From Streptomyces sp. TLI_235 (GTDB taxonomy: Bacteria > Actinomycetota > Actinomycetes > Streptomycetales > Streptomycetaceae), in assembly GCA_002300355.1 (NCBI GenBank), contig NSGV01000001.1, forward strand, positions 1,488,001 through 1,552,000: a stretch of 64,000 bases of DNA. The letters are read 5' to 3'. Under the pieces are notes generated by a model. That model did no database searches. It worked only from the letters and a program-made list of their open reading frames with translations, and was not told the origin of the DNA. The position numbers and the translations under genes were made by a program. Shown piece after piece: positions 34,997 to 43,198 of this stretch. Each line of letters starts with the position of its first letter. Position 1 is the first letter of the stretch.

Positions 34997-35225
34997 CTCG
35001 TCCCGCTTCCGACGTTCGAGAGGCTCCCCTCGGCAGAGAAGGGGCCGGGGCGGCTCGCGTGGGCACGACCGAAGTGCCTCCGGGAGGGTTGCGCGCCGCC
35101 GGTCTGGGACGACCGGCAGTGGGCGGGCAGGGCCGCGGCCCGCTGCCGGTCGGGTACAGCCTCCTGGCGGCGCGGGCACGACCGGACAGGTACACGCCGC
35201 CAGGAGGAGTCGGGGATGCGCCCGG

Positions 35226-36110
35226 TCAGACCGTCCGGCCGGAGAGGCGCTCGACGCCGCGCAGCAGGGCGGAGTGGTCGAGCGAGCCGTCGCCGTTGGC
35301 GCGGGCGGAGGCGACCAACTGGGCGACCACGGCACCGACCGGCAGGGCGGCGCCGACTGCGCGGGCGGCGTCGGTGACGATGCCCATGTCCTTGTGGTGC
35401 AGGTCGATCCGGAAGCCGGGGGCGAACTCGCGGTTCAGCATGTTCGCCTTCTTGCGGTTGAGCACGGTGGAGCCGGCCAGACCGCCGCCGAGCACGTCCA
35501 GTGCGGCCTGCAGGTCGACGCCCGCGTTCTCCAGGAAGACCACGGCCTCGGCGAGCACCTGGATGTTGACGGCCACGATGAGCTGGTTGGCGGCCTTGAC
35601 GGTCTGGCCGGCGCCGGCCGGGCCGACGTGGACGACCGTGGTGCCGAGGGCGTCGAACAGCGGCTTGGCCTCGGCGAAGTCCTCCGCCGCGCCGCCGACC
35701 ATGATCGACAGAACGGCCTCGATCGCGCCGGCCTCGCCCCCGGAGACCGGGGCGTCCAGGGCGCGGACGCCCTTCTCCCTGGCCGCGGCCTCGACCTTGA
35801 TCGAGGTCTGCGGGGTGATCGAGGACATGTCGATCAGGAGGGTGCCGGGCTGGGCGTTCTCCAGCACGCCGCCCTCGCCGAGGACGGCCTGCTCGACGTG
35901 CGGGTCGGCCGGGACCATGGTGATGACGACCTCGGCGTCCTTCACCGCGTCGGCGATGCTGGTGGCACCGTGGCCGCCCGCGGCGACCAGGGCGTCGATC
36001 TGCGGCTGGGTCAGGTTGTACCCGGTGACGTGGTGGCCGGCCTTGACCAGGTTGGCGGCCATCGGGCTGCCCATGATGCCGAGGCCGATGAAGGCGATCT
36101 TGCGGCTCAT
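35226..36110 (-). CDS. glxR: Tartronate semialdehyde (2-hydroxy-3-oxopropionate) reductase
   Basis: A 294-residue beta-hydroxyacid dehydrogenase that reduces tartronate semialdehyde to glycerate. It has the nucleotide loop IAFIGLGIMGSPMAANL, the substrate loop DAPVSGGEAGA and the catalytic lysine in AGQTVKAANQ (about residue 171), with a KDMGIVTDAA stretch typical of GlxR/GarR rather than 3-hydroxyisobutyrate dehydrogenase. It lies 42 bp after hyi on the same strand, and glycerate kinase follows. No glyoxylate carboligase gene is visible nearby to make its substrate. Confidence 0.92.
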   Translation of the reverse strand: MSRKIAFIGLGIMGSPMAANLVKAGHHVTGYNLTQPQIDALVAAGGHGATSIADAVKDAEVVITMVPADPHVEQAVLGEGGVLENAQPGTLLIDMSSITPQTSIKVEAAAREKGVRALDAPVSGGEAGAIEAVLSIMVGGAAEDFAEAKPLFDALGTTVVHVGPAGAGQTVKAANQLIVAVNIQVLAEAVVFLENAGVDLQAALDVLGGGLAGSTVLNRKKANMLNREFAPGFRIDLHHKDMGIVTDAARAVGAALPVGAVVAQLVASARANGDGSLDHSALLRGVERLSGRTV

Positions 36111-36152
36111 CGCGTCGTGTTCCTTACGTTGGGGGTGCGGGGAGGGGGTGGC

Positions 36153-36986
36153 TCACTTGGCGCGCAGGTCGCGCGGGAGCCACGCGAAGCTGTCGGCGCT
36201 GACGCCGGTGGAGGGCTTGTACTCCAGGCCGATCCGGCCGCGGTAGCCGGCGGCGGTCAGGCGGGCGAAGAGGGCCTCGAAGTCGAGCTCGCCGGTGCCG
36301 GGCTCGTTGCGGGCCGGCACGTCGGCGATCTGCACGTGGCCGATCCGGTCGGCGTACTTCTCGATCACGGCGGCGAGGTCCTCGCCGTTCTTCGCGAGGT
36401 GGTAGAGGTCGCAGAGGAACCTGGCGTTGTCGAGGCCGGTGGCCGCGTTGACCTTGTCCACGACCTCGATCGCCGCCTCGGCGGTGAGCAGGGCGTAGTC
36501 CGGGGACTCGACCCGGTTGAGGGTCTCGATCAGCAGGATCGCGCCGACGGAGTGCGCGGCCCGGGCGGCGATCACCAGGTTCTCCAGCGCCAGGGCGTCC
36601 TGCTCGGCGGGGTCGACGCCCGTCGCCCGGTTGCCGTAGAGGGCGTTCAGCGCCTTGGTGCCGAGGGACTCGGCGAGGGCGGCGGCCACCGGCACGTTGG
36701 CCCGGAAGCGCTCGCTCTCGGCGGGCACCGAGGCGGTGCCGCGGGCGCCCCTGACGAGGTCGTCGAGGAAGTTGAGGCCGGTGAGCCGCACGCCCGCGTC
36801 GGTGAAGGCCTTGCGGAGTGCGTCCAGCTCGGCCTGGGACGGGTCGTGGTTCTCGCCGAAGGGCCACCAGAGCTCGGCGGCGGTGAAGCCGGCCGCGGCT
36901 GCGGCGGCCGGGCGCTCCAGCAGCGGGAGCTCGTTGAACAGGATCGACAGGTTGACCGTGTAGCTGTGCGCGGCGGCGGCAGTCAC
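36153..36986 (-). CDS. hyi: Hydroxypyruvate isomerase
   Basis: A 277-residue TIM-barrel isomerase that interconverts hydroxypyruvate and tartronate semialdehyde. Visible marks are NLSILFNELPLLERPAAAAAAGF at the N-terminus, AELWWPFG, LIETLNRVESPDY with the catalytic glutamate, FLCDLYHLAKNGED with metal-binding residues, HVQIADVPARNEPGTGELD and GLEYKPS with the second glutamate. The GTG at 36986 is chosen because GAAGG lies 7 nt upstream and the domain begins directly; the frame upstream is not conserved. It leads the hyi-glxR unit, behind a promoter and an AllR-type operator. Confidence 0.93.
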   Translation of the reverse strand: MTAAAAHSYTVNLSILFNELPLLERPAAAAAAGFTAAELWWPFGENHDPSQAELDALRKAFTDAGVRLTGLNFLDDLVRGARGTASVPAESERFRANVPVAAALAESLGTKALNALYGNRATGVDPAEQDALALENLVIAARAAHSVGAILLIETLNRVESPDYALLTAEAAIEVVDKVNAATGLDNARFLCDLYHLAKNGEDLAAVIEKYADRIGHVQIADVPARNEPGTGELDFEALFARLTAAGYRGRIGLEYKPSTGVSADSFAWLPRDLRAK

Positions 36987-37052
36987 GTGCTCACCTTCCC
37001 TCTCTTCCGTTCCCGACTTCCACGATCCGGAAGGGGGATTCTGTCTGGTGGA

Positions 37053-37082
37053 AGCTTCTCCGAGGACCTTCCGGGCCGTCAA
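37053..37082 (-). promoter_or_regulatory. Promoter of hyi-glxR
   Basis: On the minus strand TTGACG (37082-37077), an 18-nt spacer and GAAGCT (37058-37053). The AllR-type repeat ends 8 bp upstream of the -35 box. Predicted start about 60 nt before the GTG. Confidence 0.5.
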
Positions 37083-37089
37083 GGCCGCC

Positions 37090-37104
37090 GCAACAATTTG
37101 TTGA
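37090..37104. promoter_or_regulatory. AllR-type operator B (hyi)
   Basis: GCAAC-AATTT-GTTGA, 104 bp before the hyi start. One base differs from TCAAC-N5-GTTGA; the core CAACAA-T-TTGTTG is a perfect palindrome. Confidence 0.65.
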
Positions 37105-37213
37105 AGTGGCCGAACGCCGCCGGTCACACCGCCCGCGGCCTGTCCGATCACCCAGCCGCCCCGCGCACCCGTGCGCCCGTCCGGCCCTTGCGCGGGCCGT
37201 CTAGAGTGAGCGC

Positions 37214-37483
37214 GTGCGATTGATGGTGGAGTTCACGACAGAACCGTTCGAGCTGGACAGCTTCCCGGACCACGCCAAGGCTGCCCGCCGGGTCGTGGAC
37301 GAAGCCGGCCTCGAGGTCTCGGTCGGGCCCTTCGGCACCAGCGCCGAGGGCGAGGCCGAGCAGACCCTGACCGCGGTCACGCGCCTGCTGCGCGAGACCC
37401 TGGAGGCCGGGGCCACCCGGATCTCCGTCCAGATCAGCGTGCTCGGCGACGAGCCGTCCCCGGAAGGAGTGGGTACGCCGTGA
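37214..37483 (+). CDS. Thiamine-binding-like protein (DUF77/MTH1187/YkoF family)
   Basis: An 89-residue ferredoxin-like domain with MVEFTTEPFELDSFPDHAKAARRVV, GLEVSVGPFGTSAEGE and a C-terminal TRISVQISVLGD strand. DUF77 proteins bind thiamine or its hydroxymethylpyrimidine part; here the ligand is not known. It starts at a GTG only 7 nt after TAGAGT, so the message may be leaderless; an ATG three codons in is an alternative. Its stop overlaps the start of the next gene, a small HTH regulator, so the two are likely one functional unit. Confidence 0.7.
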   Translation: MRLMVEFTTEPFELDSFPDHAKAARRVVDEAGLEVSVGPFGTSAEGEAEQTLTAVTRLLRETLEAGATRISVQISVLGDEPSPEGVGTP

Positions 37484-37860
37484 GCAACGCCCTGGAACAC
37501 CCGCTCACCGCGGCGATAAAGCCGCTGCTGGACGCGGTGGGCGCCACCGCGGTCGAGCCGGCCGAGGCCCGACCGGACGACGTCGTCCTCGAGTGGGACG
37601 GCCGGGCGGCGCTCGCCGTCCGGCTGCCGCACCTCAGCAGCGCGCTCGACCGGCTGCTGGCCGAGATGGCCCGCCAGTTCGACGGACGCCCGCTGACCGA
37701 GCTGGACCGGGCCGAGAAGCAGCAGGTGGTGGCCCTGCTGGAGGAGCGCGGGGCGTTCACCGTCCGGCACGGGGTGGAGACGGTGGCCTCGGCGCTCGGC
37801 GTCAGCCGCTTCACCGTCTACAACTACCTGAACCGGCAGGAAGGCTCCCGCAAGGGCTGA
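37480..37860 (+). CDS. Small HTH_22/DauR-like transcriptional regulator
   Basis: A 126-residue protein. Its C-terminal half (LDRAEKQQVVALLEERGAFTVRHGVETVASALGVSRFTVYNYLN) is the helix-turn-helix of YheO/DauR-type regulators, with a basic end. The N-terminal half is short and lacks the PAS-like domain of full-length DauR proteins, so the sensor may be the DUF77 protein encoded just before it. Translation is coupled: its GTG overlaps the preceding stop and GGAAGGAG lies 11 nt upstream. It sits between hyi and the uricase operon, whose control it may join. Confidence 0.75.
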   Translation: MSNALEHPLTAAIKPLLDAVGATAVEPAEARPDDVVLEWDGRAALAVRLPHLSSALDRLLAEMARQFDGRPLTELDRAEKQQVVALLEERGAFTVRHGVETVASALGVSRFTVYNYLNRQEGSRKG

Positions 37861-37968
37861 CGCCGCCCGAGCCGAGTCTTCCCCCGCGGCCGGGCCCGGG
37901 CCCATTGGCGGATCCCACACGACATCCCCCGGCAACACGGCCCGCCGCGAAACGTAACCACCAACCGT

Positions 37969-37983
37969 TCAACAAAGTGTTGA
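37969..37983. promoter_or_regulatory. AllR-type operator C (uraD)
   Basis: TCAAC-AAAGT-GTTGA, a perfect 5-bp inverted repeat with 5-nt centre. Its right half overlaps the -35 box (TTGACG) of the uraD-uraH-uricase promoter. Confidence 0.7.
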
Positions 37984-38008
37984 CGGTCTGCGGTGGTGGA
38001 TCTAGCTT
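37980..38008 (+). promoter_or_regulatory. Promoter of the uraD-uraH-uricase operon
   Basis: TTGACG (37980-37985), a 17-nt spacer and TAGCTT (38003-38008). Start near 38015, about 28 nt before the GTG of uraD. Confidence 0.7.
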
Positions 38009-38042
38009 GTGCGAGTGGCACCACTCTTCAGGAGGTCCACCC

Positions 38043-38561
38043 GTGACCAACGAATCCACCGCCGCGGACACCAGGGCGCTTGAGACCCTGGCGGCAGCCC
38101 CGGCCGCCGACCTGCGGGAGACACTGCTGGAGGTCTGCTCCAGCCCCCGCTGGGCCGAGGCGGTCGCGGCCGCCCGGCCGTGGCCGGACCGCACCGCGCT
38201 GCTCGACGCCAACGCCGCCGCGATGGCCGCCCTCACCGCCGGGGACCTCGCCGACGCGATGGCCGGCCACGCCCGGATCGGCACGCCGAAGGCCGGCGAC
38301 GCCACCTCCGAACGCGAGCAGGCCGGCATCCGGGGAGCCGACACCGCGCTCCTCGACGACCTGCACGAGGCCAACGCCGCCTACGAGGCGAAGTTCGGCC
38401 ACGTGTTCCTGATCTGCGCGACCGGCCGAACGGCCGCCACCATGCTCGCCTCGCTGCGCGAGCGCTTCCCCAACGACGCCGCCACCGAGCGCGAGATCGT
38501 CCGCGGTGAGCTGCGCAAGATCAACGACATCCGCATCAACCGGCTGCTCGACGGGTCCTAG
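38043..38561 (+). CDS. uraD: OHCU decarboxylase
   Basis: A 172-residue 2-oxo-4-hydroxy-4-carboxy-5-ureidoimidazoline decarboxylase, which makes S-allantoin in the third step from urate. The catalytic histidine is His76 in GHARIG. The family's SEREQAGI with its glutamate, the YEAKFGHVFLICATGR segment and ELRKINDIRINRLL C-terminus are present. The GTG at 38043 follows GGAGG by 7 nt. It heads the operon uraD-uraH-uricase-deaminase behind an AllR-type operator. Confidence 0.95.
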   Translation: MTNESTAADTRALETLAAAPAADLRETLLEVCSSPRWAEAVAAARPWPDRTALLDANAAAMAALTAGDLADAMAGHARIGTPKAGDATSEREQAGIRGADTALLDDLHEANAAYEAKFGHVFLICATGRTAATMLASLRERFPNDAATEREIVRGELRKINDIRINRLLDGS

Positions 38562-38608
38562 ACTCCGACGGCCGGTCAATTCCTGCCATCAGTAAGGTCT
38601 TTCAACCC

Positions 38609-38944
38609 ATGACTGGCATCTCCACGCACGTGCTCGACACCAGCCTCGGCCGCCCGGCCGAAGGCGTCCCGGTCGAGCTGGCACTGCACACCGAGGGTGG
38701 CTGGAAGGTGCTCGGCACCTCCGCCACGGACTCCGACGGCCGGGCCAAGGACCTGCCGGCCGTGGAGGCGGGCTCGGTCGTCCGGCTCCTCTTCGACACC
38801 ACCGCGTACTACGCGGCCCGGAACGAGGCGGCGCCGTTCTTCCCCGAGGTATCGATCGTCTTCACGGTCGCGCCCGCGCAGCACCACTACCACGTGCCGC
38901 TGCTGCTCAACCCGTTCGGCTACTCGGTCTACCGCGGAAGCTAG
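38609..38944 (+). CDS. uraH: 5-Hydroxyisourate hydrolase (transthyretin-like)
   Basis: A 111-residue transthyretin-related enzyme that hydrolyses 5-hydroxyisourate, the product of uricase, to OHCU. It shows ISTHVLDTSLGRPAEGVPVEL with the catalytic histidine, the second histidine in AQHHYHVPLLLNPFGYSVY and the diagnostic C-terminal YRGS. The absence of a signal peptide places it in the cytosol. It lies 47 bp after uraD and 31 bp before uricase. Confidence 0.95.
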   Translation: MTGISTHVLDTSLGRPAEGVPVELALHTEGGWKVLGTSATDSDGRAKDLPAVEAGSVVRLLFDTTAYYAARNEAAPFFPEVSIVFTVAPAQHHYHVPLLLNPFGYSVYRGS

Positions 38945-38975
38945 TAGACCGACCTGGAAGCTTAGGAGCCATGCC

Positions 38976-39896
38976 ATGGCCCATGTGCTCGGTCAGAACC
39001 AGTACGGCAAGGCGGAGAACCGCATCGTGCGGGTCTACCGCGACTCCACCCGGCACGAGATCAAAGACCTGAACGTCTCGGTCTCCCTGCAGGGCGAGTT
39101 CGAGGACGTCCACCTCACCGGCTCCAACGCCAACTGCCTGCCCACCGACACGACGAAGAACACCGTCTACGCCTTCGCCAAGGAGTACGGCATCGAGTCG
39201 GCGGAGGCCTTCGGCATCACGCTGGCCCGCCACTTCGTCGAGAACACCGAGCGCGGCGTGGTGCACAGCGCCCGCATCCGGATCGAGGAGTACACCTGGG
39301 ACCGGATCCGGACCCCGGACAGCTCGGCCCGCTTCATCGGCTCCGAGGAGGTCGGCCACTCCTTCGTCCGCAACGGCCAGGAGGTACGCACCTCCGAGAT
39401 CGTCTTCGACGGCGAGTCCGTGCAGGTGATCTCCGGCCTCAAGGACCTGATCGTGATGAACACGACCAACTCGGAGTTCTGGGGCTACATCAAGGACAGG
39501 TACACCACCCTCCAGGAGGCCTACGACCGCATCCTGGCCACCCAGGTGACGGCCCGCTGGAAGTACGGCTACACCGGCCGCGACGACGAGCCCCAGCCGA
39601 ACTGGAACCGCTCGTACAACCACGTGAAGCGCCACATGCTGGAGGCGTTCGCCGAGACGTACTCGTACTCGCTGCAGCAGACCCTGCACGCGATGGGCAC
39701 CCGGGTGCTCAACAACCGCTCCGAGGTGGACGAGGTCCGCCTGGAGCTCCCCAACAAGCACCACTTCCTCGTCGACCTGGAGCCCTTCGGCCTCAAGAAC
39801 GAGAACGAGGTGTACTACGCCGCCGACCGGATGTACGGCCTGATCGAGGGCACTGTGCACCGCGAGGGCGTCGTCCCGGTCATACCCGTCGCCTGA
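38976..39896 (+). CDS. uox: Urate oxidase (uricase)
   Basis: A 306-residue cofactor-free oxidase made of two tunnelling-fold domains. It oxidises urate to 5-hydroxyisourate and releases hydrogen peroxide. The sequence has YGKAENRIVRVYRD at the start, TKNTVYAFAKEYGI with the catalytic Lys-Thr region, VIVMNTTNSEFWGYIKDRYTTL-like uricase pattern 2 around residue 170, and NKHHFLVDLEPFGL and NENEVYYAADRMYGLI near the end. The ATG at 38976 is favoured by AGGAG 7 nt upstream; another ATG 5 nt earlier is out of frame. No peroxisome-like signal applies in bacteria. Confidence 0.95.
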   Translation: MAHVLGQNQYGKAENRIVRVYRDSTRHEIKDLNVSVSLQGEFEDVHLTGSNANCLPTDTTKNTVYAFAKEYGIESAEAFGITLARHFVENTERGVVHSARIRIEEYTWDRIRTPDSSARFIGSEEVGHSFVRNGQEVRTSEIVFDGESVQVISGLKDLIVMNTTNSEFWGYIKDRYTTLQEAYDRILATQVTARWKYGYTGRDDEPQPNWNRSYNHVKRHMLEAFAETYSYSLQQTLHAMGTRVLNNRSEVDEVRLELPNKHHFLVDLEPFGLKNENEVYYAADRMYGLIEGTVHREGVVPVIPVA

Positions 39897-40027
39897 CCGG
39901 GCCGCCACCCGCCCGCCACGGGCCGGACGGCGGTCGCCGCGGGGCCCCTGTGCCTCCCCGCGGCGGCGCCCGCACCCCGCCGGCCGGCCCGCCCCACCCT
40001 CAGCCCTCGCCCCTAGGAGTTCACGCC

Positions 40028-41410
40028 ATGGCAGTCCAGCCCCCACCCGCCGACCGGCGGATCGTGATCGAGAACGTCGCCGTCGCGACGGTGGACGCAA
40101 ACGACACCGAGTACGCCCGCGGCCACGTGGTGATCCTCGGCAACCGGATCGAGTCGGTCGGCGAGGGCCCCGCCCCGCAGTGGCTGGACAACGTGGTGCG
40201 TCGCATCAACGGCGAGGGCCACCTGGTCACCCCGGGCCTGGTCAACACCCACCACCACTTCTACCAGTGGATCACCCGCGGCCTCGCCCAGGACAGCATC
40301 CTCTTCGACTGGCTGGTCGCCCTCTACCCGACCTGGGCCCGGATCGACGAGAAGCTGGTGCACGCCGCCACCCAGGGCTCGGCCGCCGCACTGCTCAAGT
40401 CCGGCTGCACCACCGCCTCCGACCACCACTACGTCTTCCCGCAGGGCGGCGGCGACGTGCTCGGCGCCTCCATCGAGGGCGTCCAGGAGCTCGGCCTGCG
40501 CTTCACCGCGCTGCGCGGCTCGATGGACCGCAGCAAGAAGGACGGCGGTCTGCCGCCGGACCACGCGGTGGAGCGGACCGAGGACATCCTGATCGCCTCC
40601 GAGGAGGCCGTCGACCGGTGGCACGACGCCTCGTTCGGCTCCATGCTGCACGTGGCGCTCGCGCCCTGCTCGCCCTTCTCGGTCTCCACCGAACTCCTCA
40701 AGCAGTCGGCCGAGTTGGCCCGCCGTAAGGGCGTGCGCCTGCACACCCACGGCTCCGAGACGGCCGAGGAGGAGCAGTTCTGCAAGGAGCTGTTCGGCAT
40801 GGGCCCGACCGACTACTTCGAGTCCACCGGCTGGCTCGGCGAGGACGTGTGGATGGCGCACTGCGTCCACATGAACGACTCCGACATCGCCAAGTTCGCC
40901 GAGACCGGCACCGGTGTGGCGCACTGCCCGTCCTCCAACGCCCGTCTGGCGGCCGGCATCGCCCGCGTCCCGGACATGCTGAAGGCCGGCGTGCCGGTGG
41001 GCCTCGGCGTGGACGGCACCGCCTCCAACGAGTCCGGCGAGCTCGGCACCGAGCTGCGCAACGCCCTGCTGATCAACCGCCTGCACGGCCGCCCGGACGC
41101 GCTGACCGCCCGTCAGGCGCTTCGCCTGGGCACCATGGGCGGCGCCCGGGTGCTCGGCCGGCAGAACGAGATCGGCTCCGTCGAGGCGGGCAAGCTGGCC
41201 GACCTGGCGCTCTGGAAGATCGACGGCATCATGCACTCCTCGATCGCCGACCCGGTGGCCGCGCTCACCATGGGCGCCCTGCCGCCGCTGGCGGTGCTGT
41301 TCGTCAACGGCAACGCGGTGGTCGAGAAGGGTGTGCTGACCACGGTCGACGAGGACCGGATCGCGCTGGCCTGCGCCCGCGCCGCGAAGGAGCTCGCCTC
41401 CCGCGTCTGA
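40028..41410 (+). CDS. 8-Oxoguanine/guanine-type deaminase (amidohydrolase)
   Basis: A 460-residue amidohydrolase of the COG0402 deaminase group. Zinc ligands are HHH in VNTHHHFYQWITRG, histidines in LHTHGSETAEEE and MAHCVHMND and the aspartate in GVDGTASNESGEL. The sequence matches proteins annotated as 8-oxoguanine deaminase (making urate) and not the short guanine deaminases. Either activity would feed xanthine or urate into the neighbouring pathway. It lies 131 bp after uricase without a terminator and has AGGAG before the ATG. A strong hairpin terminator follows its stop by ~90 bp. Confidence 0.85.
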   Translation: MAVQPPPADRRIVIENVAVATVDANDTEYARGHVVILGNRIESVGEGPAPQWLDNVVRRINGEGHLVTPGLVNTHHHFYQWITRGLAQDSILFDWLVALYPTWARIDEKLVHAATQGSAAALLKSGCTTASDHHYVFPQGGGDVLGASIEGVQELGLRFTALRGSMDRSKKDGGLPPDHAVERTEDILIASEEAVDRWHDASFGSMLHVALAPCSPFSVSTELLKQSAELARRKGVRLHTHGSETAEEEQFCKELFGMGPTDYFESTGWLGEDVWMAHCVHMNDSDIAKFAETGTGVAHCPSSNARLAAGIARVPDMLKAGVPVGLGVDGTASNESGELGTELRNALLINRLHGRPDALTARQALRLGTMGGARVLGRQNEIGSVEAGKLADLALWKIDGIMHSSIADPVAALTMGALPPLAVLFVNGNAVVEKGVLTTVDEDRIALACARAAKELASRV

Positions 41411-41497
41411 CCCCCCGGACTCCGGGCCGTACCAGGGACGGTACGCCACCCGGACTCCGTGGCACCGGCCCCCACGGGCCGACGGCCGTACGGAGCA

Positions 41498-41532
41498 CAG
41501 CCCCCGGACCCACGGCGAGGGTCCGGGGGCTG
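41498..41532 (+). terminator. Hairpin terminator after the uricase operon
   Basis: A 14-bp perfect stem (41498-41511 with 41519-41532) and a 7-nt loop, ending the uraD operon and isolating the riboswitch-controlled GH16 gene. Confidence 0.8.
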
Positions 41533-41578
41533 CGGCACGCCCGAATGTGATGGACCTGACATCGGCGACCCGGCGTCC

Positions 41579-41606
41579 TTGTCCTCCGGAAAGACACTGC
41601 TAAGGT
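41579..41606 (+). promoter_or_regulatory. Promoter of the riboswitch-controlled GH16 gene
   Basis: TTGTCC, a 16-nt spacer and TAAGGT. The predicted start (about 41613) coincides with the first stem of the riboswitch. Confidence 0.5.
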
Positions 41607-41609
41607 GCT

Positions 41610-41830
41610 CGGACGCCCGCGCCATGTGGGCTCCGTCCCGGGACCGCCGAGTCCCGTCCGCCCGGTGACGGCAACGCGAGATGCGACACGGACGGGAGCG
41701 GGGGAACCAGGTAAGTCGCCCTGGCCCCGCTTTGCATGCTCGCGGGACGGCCAGGGCTTGGGGTGAAGCCGCCCTCCGGCGGCCGGGCCACCTGACGGCC
41801 CGAATCCGACAGCTCACCTCGCAGGCGTCG
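41610..41830 (+). promoter_or_regulatory. Cyclic di-AMP (ydaO-yuaA) riboswitch
   Basis: The conserved ydaO parts occur in order: a closing stem GACGCC (41612-41617) with GGCGTC (41824-41829), GGGGAACC (41701-41708), GGGGTGAAGCC (41760-41770) and the 3' block GCCCGAATCCGAC, AGCTCACCTCG, CAGGCGTC (41798-41829). It ends 16 nt before the GH16 start codon. The class binds c-di-AMP and in actinomycetes commonly controls cell-wall-active enzymes, normally switching expression off when c-di-AMP is high. Confidence 0.9.
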
Positions 41831-41845
41831 TCGAGGAACAACTCC

Positions 41846-43153
41846 ATGCCTGTTTCCGCCATTGCCCTCAAGGTGGGCGCGGTCGCCGGGCTCGGCCTGC
41901 TGGCCGTCCCCTTCCTGGGTAGCGCCGAGGCCGCCAGCGTGCCCGAGGTGACCCAGGACCGGCTCACGCCGGTCGCCATGGCCGCGGACACCGCGGCAGC
42001 CGCCTCCCTCTCCGTCCACTCCTCCGCCTGCTTCACCGCCCGGAGGATCGGCGTCGCCGTCCGCGACGCCGCCGGGAACCGGCTGGACTTCCCCGGTTCC
42101 GCCCGCAACCTGCGGATATGCCCCGACGGGGTCACGGTCACCACCGCCGCCCGCACGCTGCCGGCCGGTGTCTACACCGCCTTCGGCACCTGGCAGGACG
42201 GCAACCGGCGCTGGCACGACCTCCCGGTGCAGACACTCGACGTCCGCGAAGCGGGCACCCCCGCGCCGGCCCCGAGCCCGACCGCGGCCCCGAGCACGGC
42301 CGCCCCGAGCCCCTCCCCCACGGCGACGCCCACCCCCACGGCCTCGGCGACCTCGTCCGCGCCGGCGCCGAGCCTCTCCGCCTCCCCGTCGGCGAGCTCC
42401 TCCCCCACCTCGACGGCCGGTGCGCCGACCTGGTCGGACGACTTCGACGGCGTGAACGTGCCGCTCGGCAGCTGGACGGGCTGCTCGAACGGCTCGACCA
42501 TCGCCACCAGTCACTGCTCCGGGCTGCCGGCCGCGGTGGACAGCAAGTGGTGGGCCTACCCGGACGGCTGGAAGGACACCAGCAAGAACGGCACCTACTC
42601 GCCGTCGAAGACGATGTCCATCGCCAACGGCCAGATGAACCTCCACCTCAACCGGGACGCCTCCGGCACCTGGGTCTCCGCACCGGTGCCCAAGCTCCCG
42701 GCCGCCGCCGGGGCGAGCGGCGTCCAGTACGGGCGCTTCGAGGTGACCTGGAAGGCGACCTCGGCCTCCGGCTACAAGATGGCGTGGCTGCTCTGGCCGG
42801 ACGACGACGTCTGGCCGCAGCACGGCGAGATCGACTTCCCCGAGGGCGACCTGAACGGCTCGATCGGCGCCTTCATGCACCGCGCCGACGCCACCTCGGG
42901 CAGCGACCAGGATGCCTACTCCACCGGTGTCCCGACGGCCGGCGCGTGGCACACCTCGGCGGTCGACTGGCAGAAGGACAGCGTGACCTTCTACCTGGAC
43001 GGCAAGGTGATCGGGCGCTCCACCGCGCGCATCCCCGCCAACACGATGCACTGGGTGCTGCAGTCCGAGACGGCCCTCGGCGGCACCGTGCCCGCCGTGG
43101 GCTCCTCGGCGGACATCGCCGTCGACTCCGTCAAGTTCTGGAAGGCGGGCTGA
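41846..43153 (+). CDS. Secreted glycoside hydrolase family 16 protein with shared N-terminal module
   Basis: A 435-residue exported glycanase. The order is: signal peptide (residues 1-28), a ~100-residue beta-rich module beginning VTQDRL, a Ser/Thr/Pro linker (about residues 135-190), and a GH16 domain whose catalytic motif HGEIDFPEGD supplies the nucleophile and acid/base glutamates. GH16 enzymes cleave beta-1,3/1,4-glucans, agarose or related polymers; the substrate is not decided by sequence. The N-terminal module is shared with the GH16 protein at 46877-48025. GAGGA lies 8 nt before the ATG. Expression is under the c-di-AMP riboswitch immediately upstream. Confidence 0.9.
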   Translation: MPVSAIALKVGAVAGLGLLAVPFLGSAEAASVPEVTQDRLTPVAMAADTAAAASLSVHSSACFTARRIGVAVRDAAGNRLDFPGSARNLRICPDGVTVTTAARTLPAGVYTAFGTWQDGNRRWHDLPVQTLDVREAGTPAPAPSPTAAPSTAAPSPSPTATPTPTASATSSAPAPSLSASPSASSSPTSTAGAPTWSDDFDGVNVPLGSWTGCSNGSTIATSHCSGLPAAVDSKWWAYPDGWKDTSKNGTYSPSKTMSIANGQMNLHLNRDASGTWVSAPVPKLPAAAGASGVQYGRFEVTWKATSASGYKMAWLLWPDDDVWPQHGEIDFPEGDLNGSIGAFMHRADATSGSDQDAYSTGVPTAGAWHTSAVDWQKDSVTFYLDGKVIGRSTARIPANTMHWVLQSETALGGTVPAVGSSADIAVDSVKFWKAG

Positions 43154-43169
43154 CCTTCCGCGTCCGCCC

Positions 43170-43198
43170 GACCGGCGCCCTCCCCCGGGGCGCCGGTC
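43170..43198. terminator. Bidirectional hairpin terminator between convergent genes
   Basis: An 11-bp stem (43170-43180 with 43188-43198) and a 7-nt loop between the GH16 gene and the allophanate-hydrolase-like gene; it touches the latter's stop codon. Confidence 0.75.
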
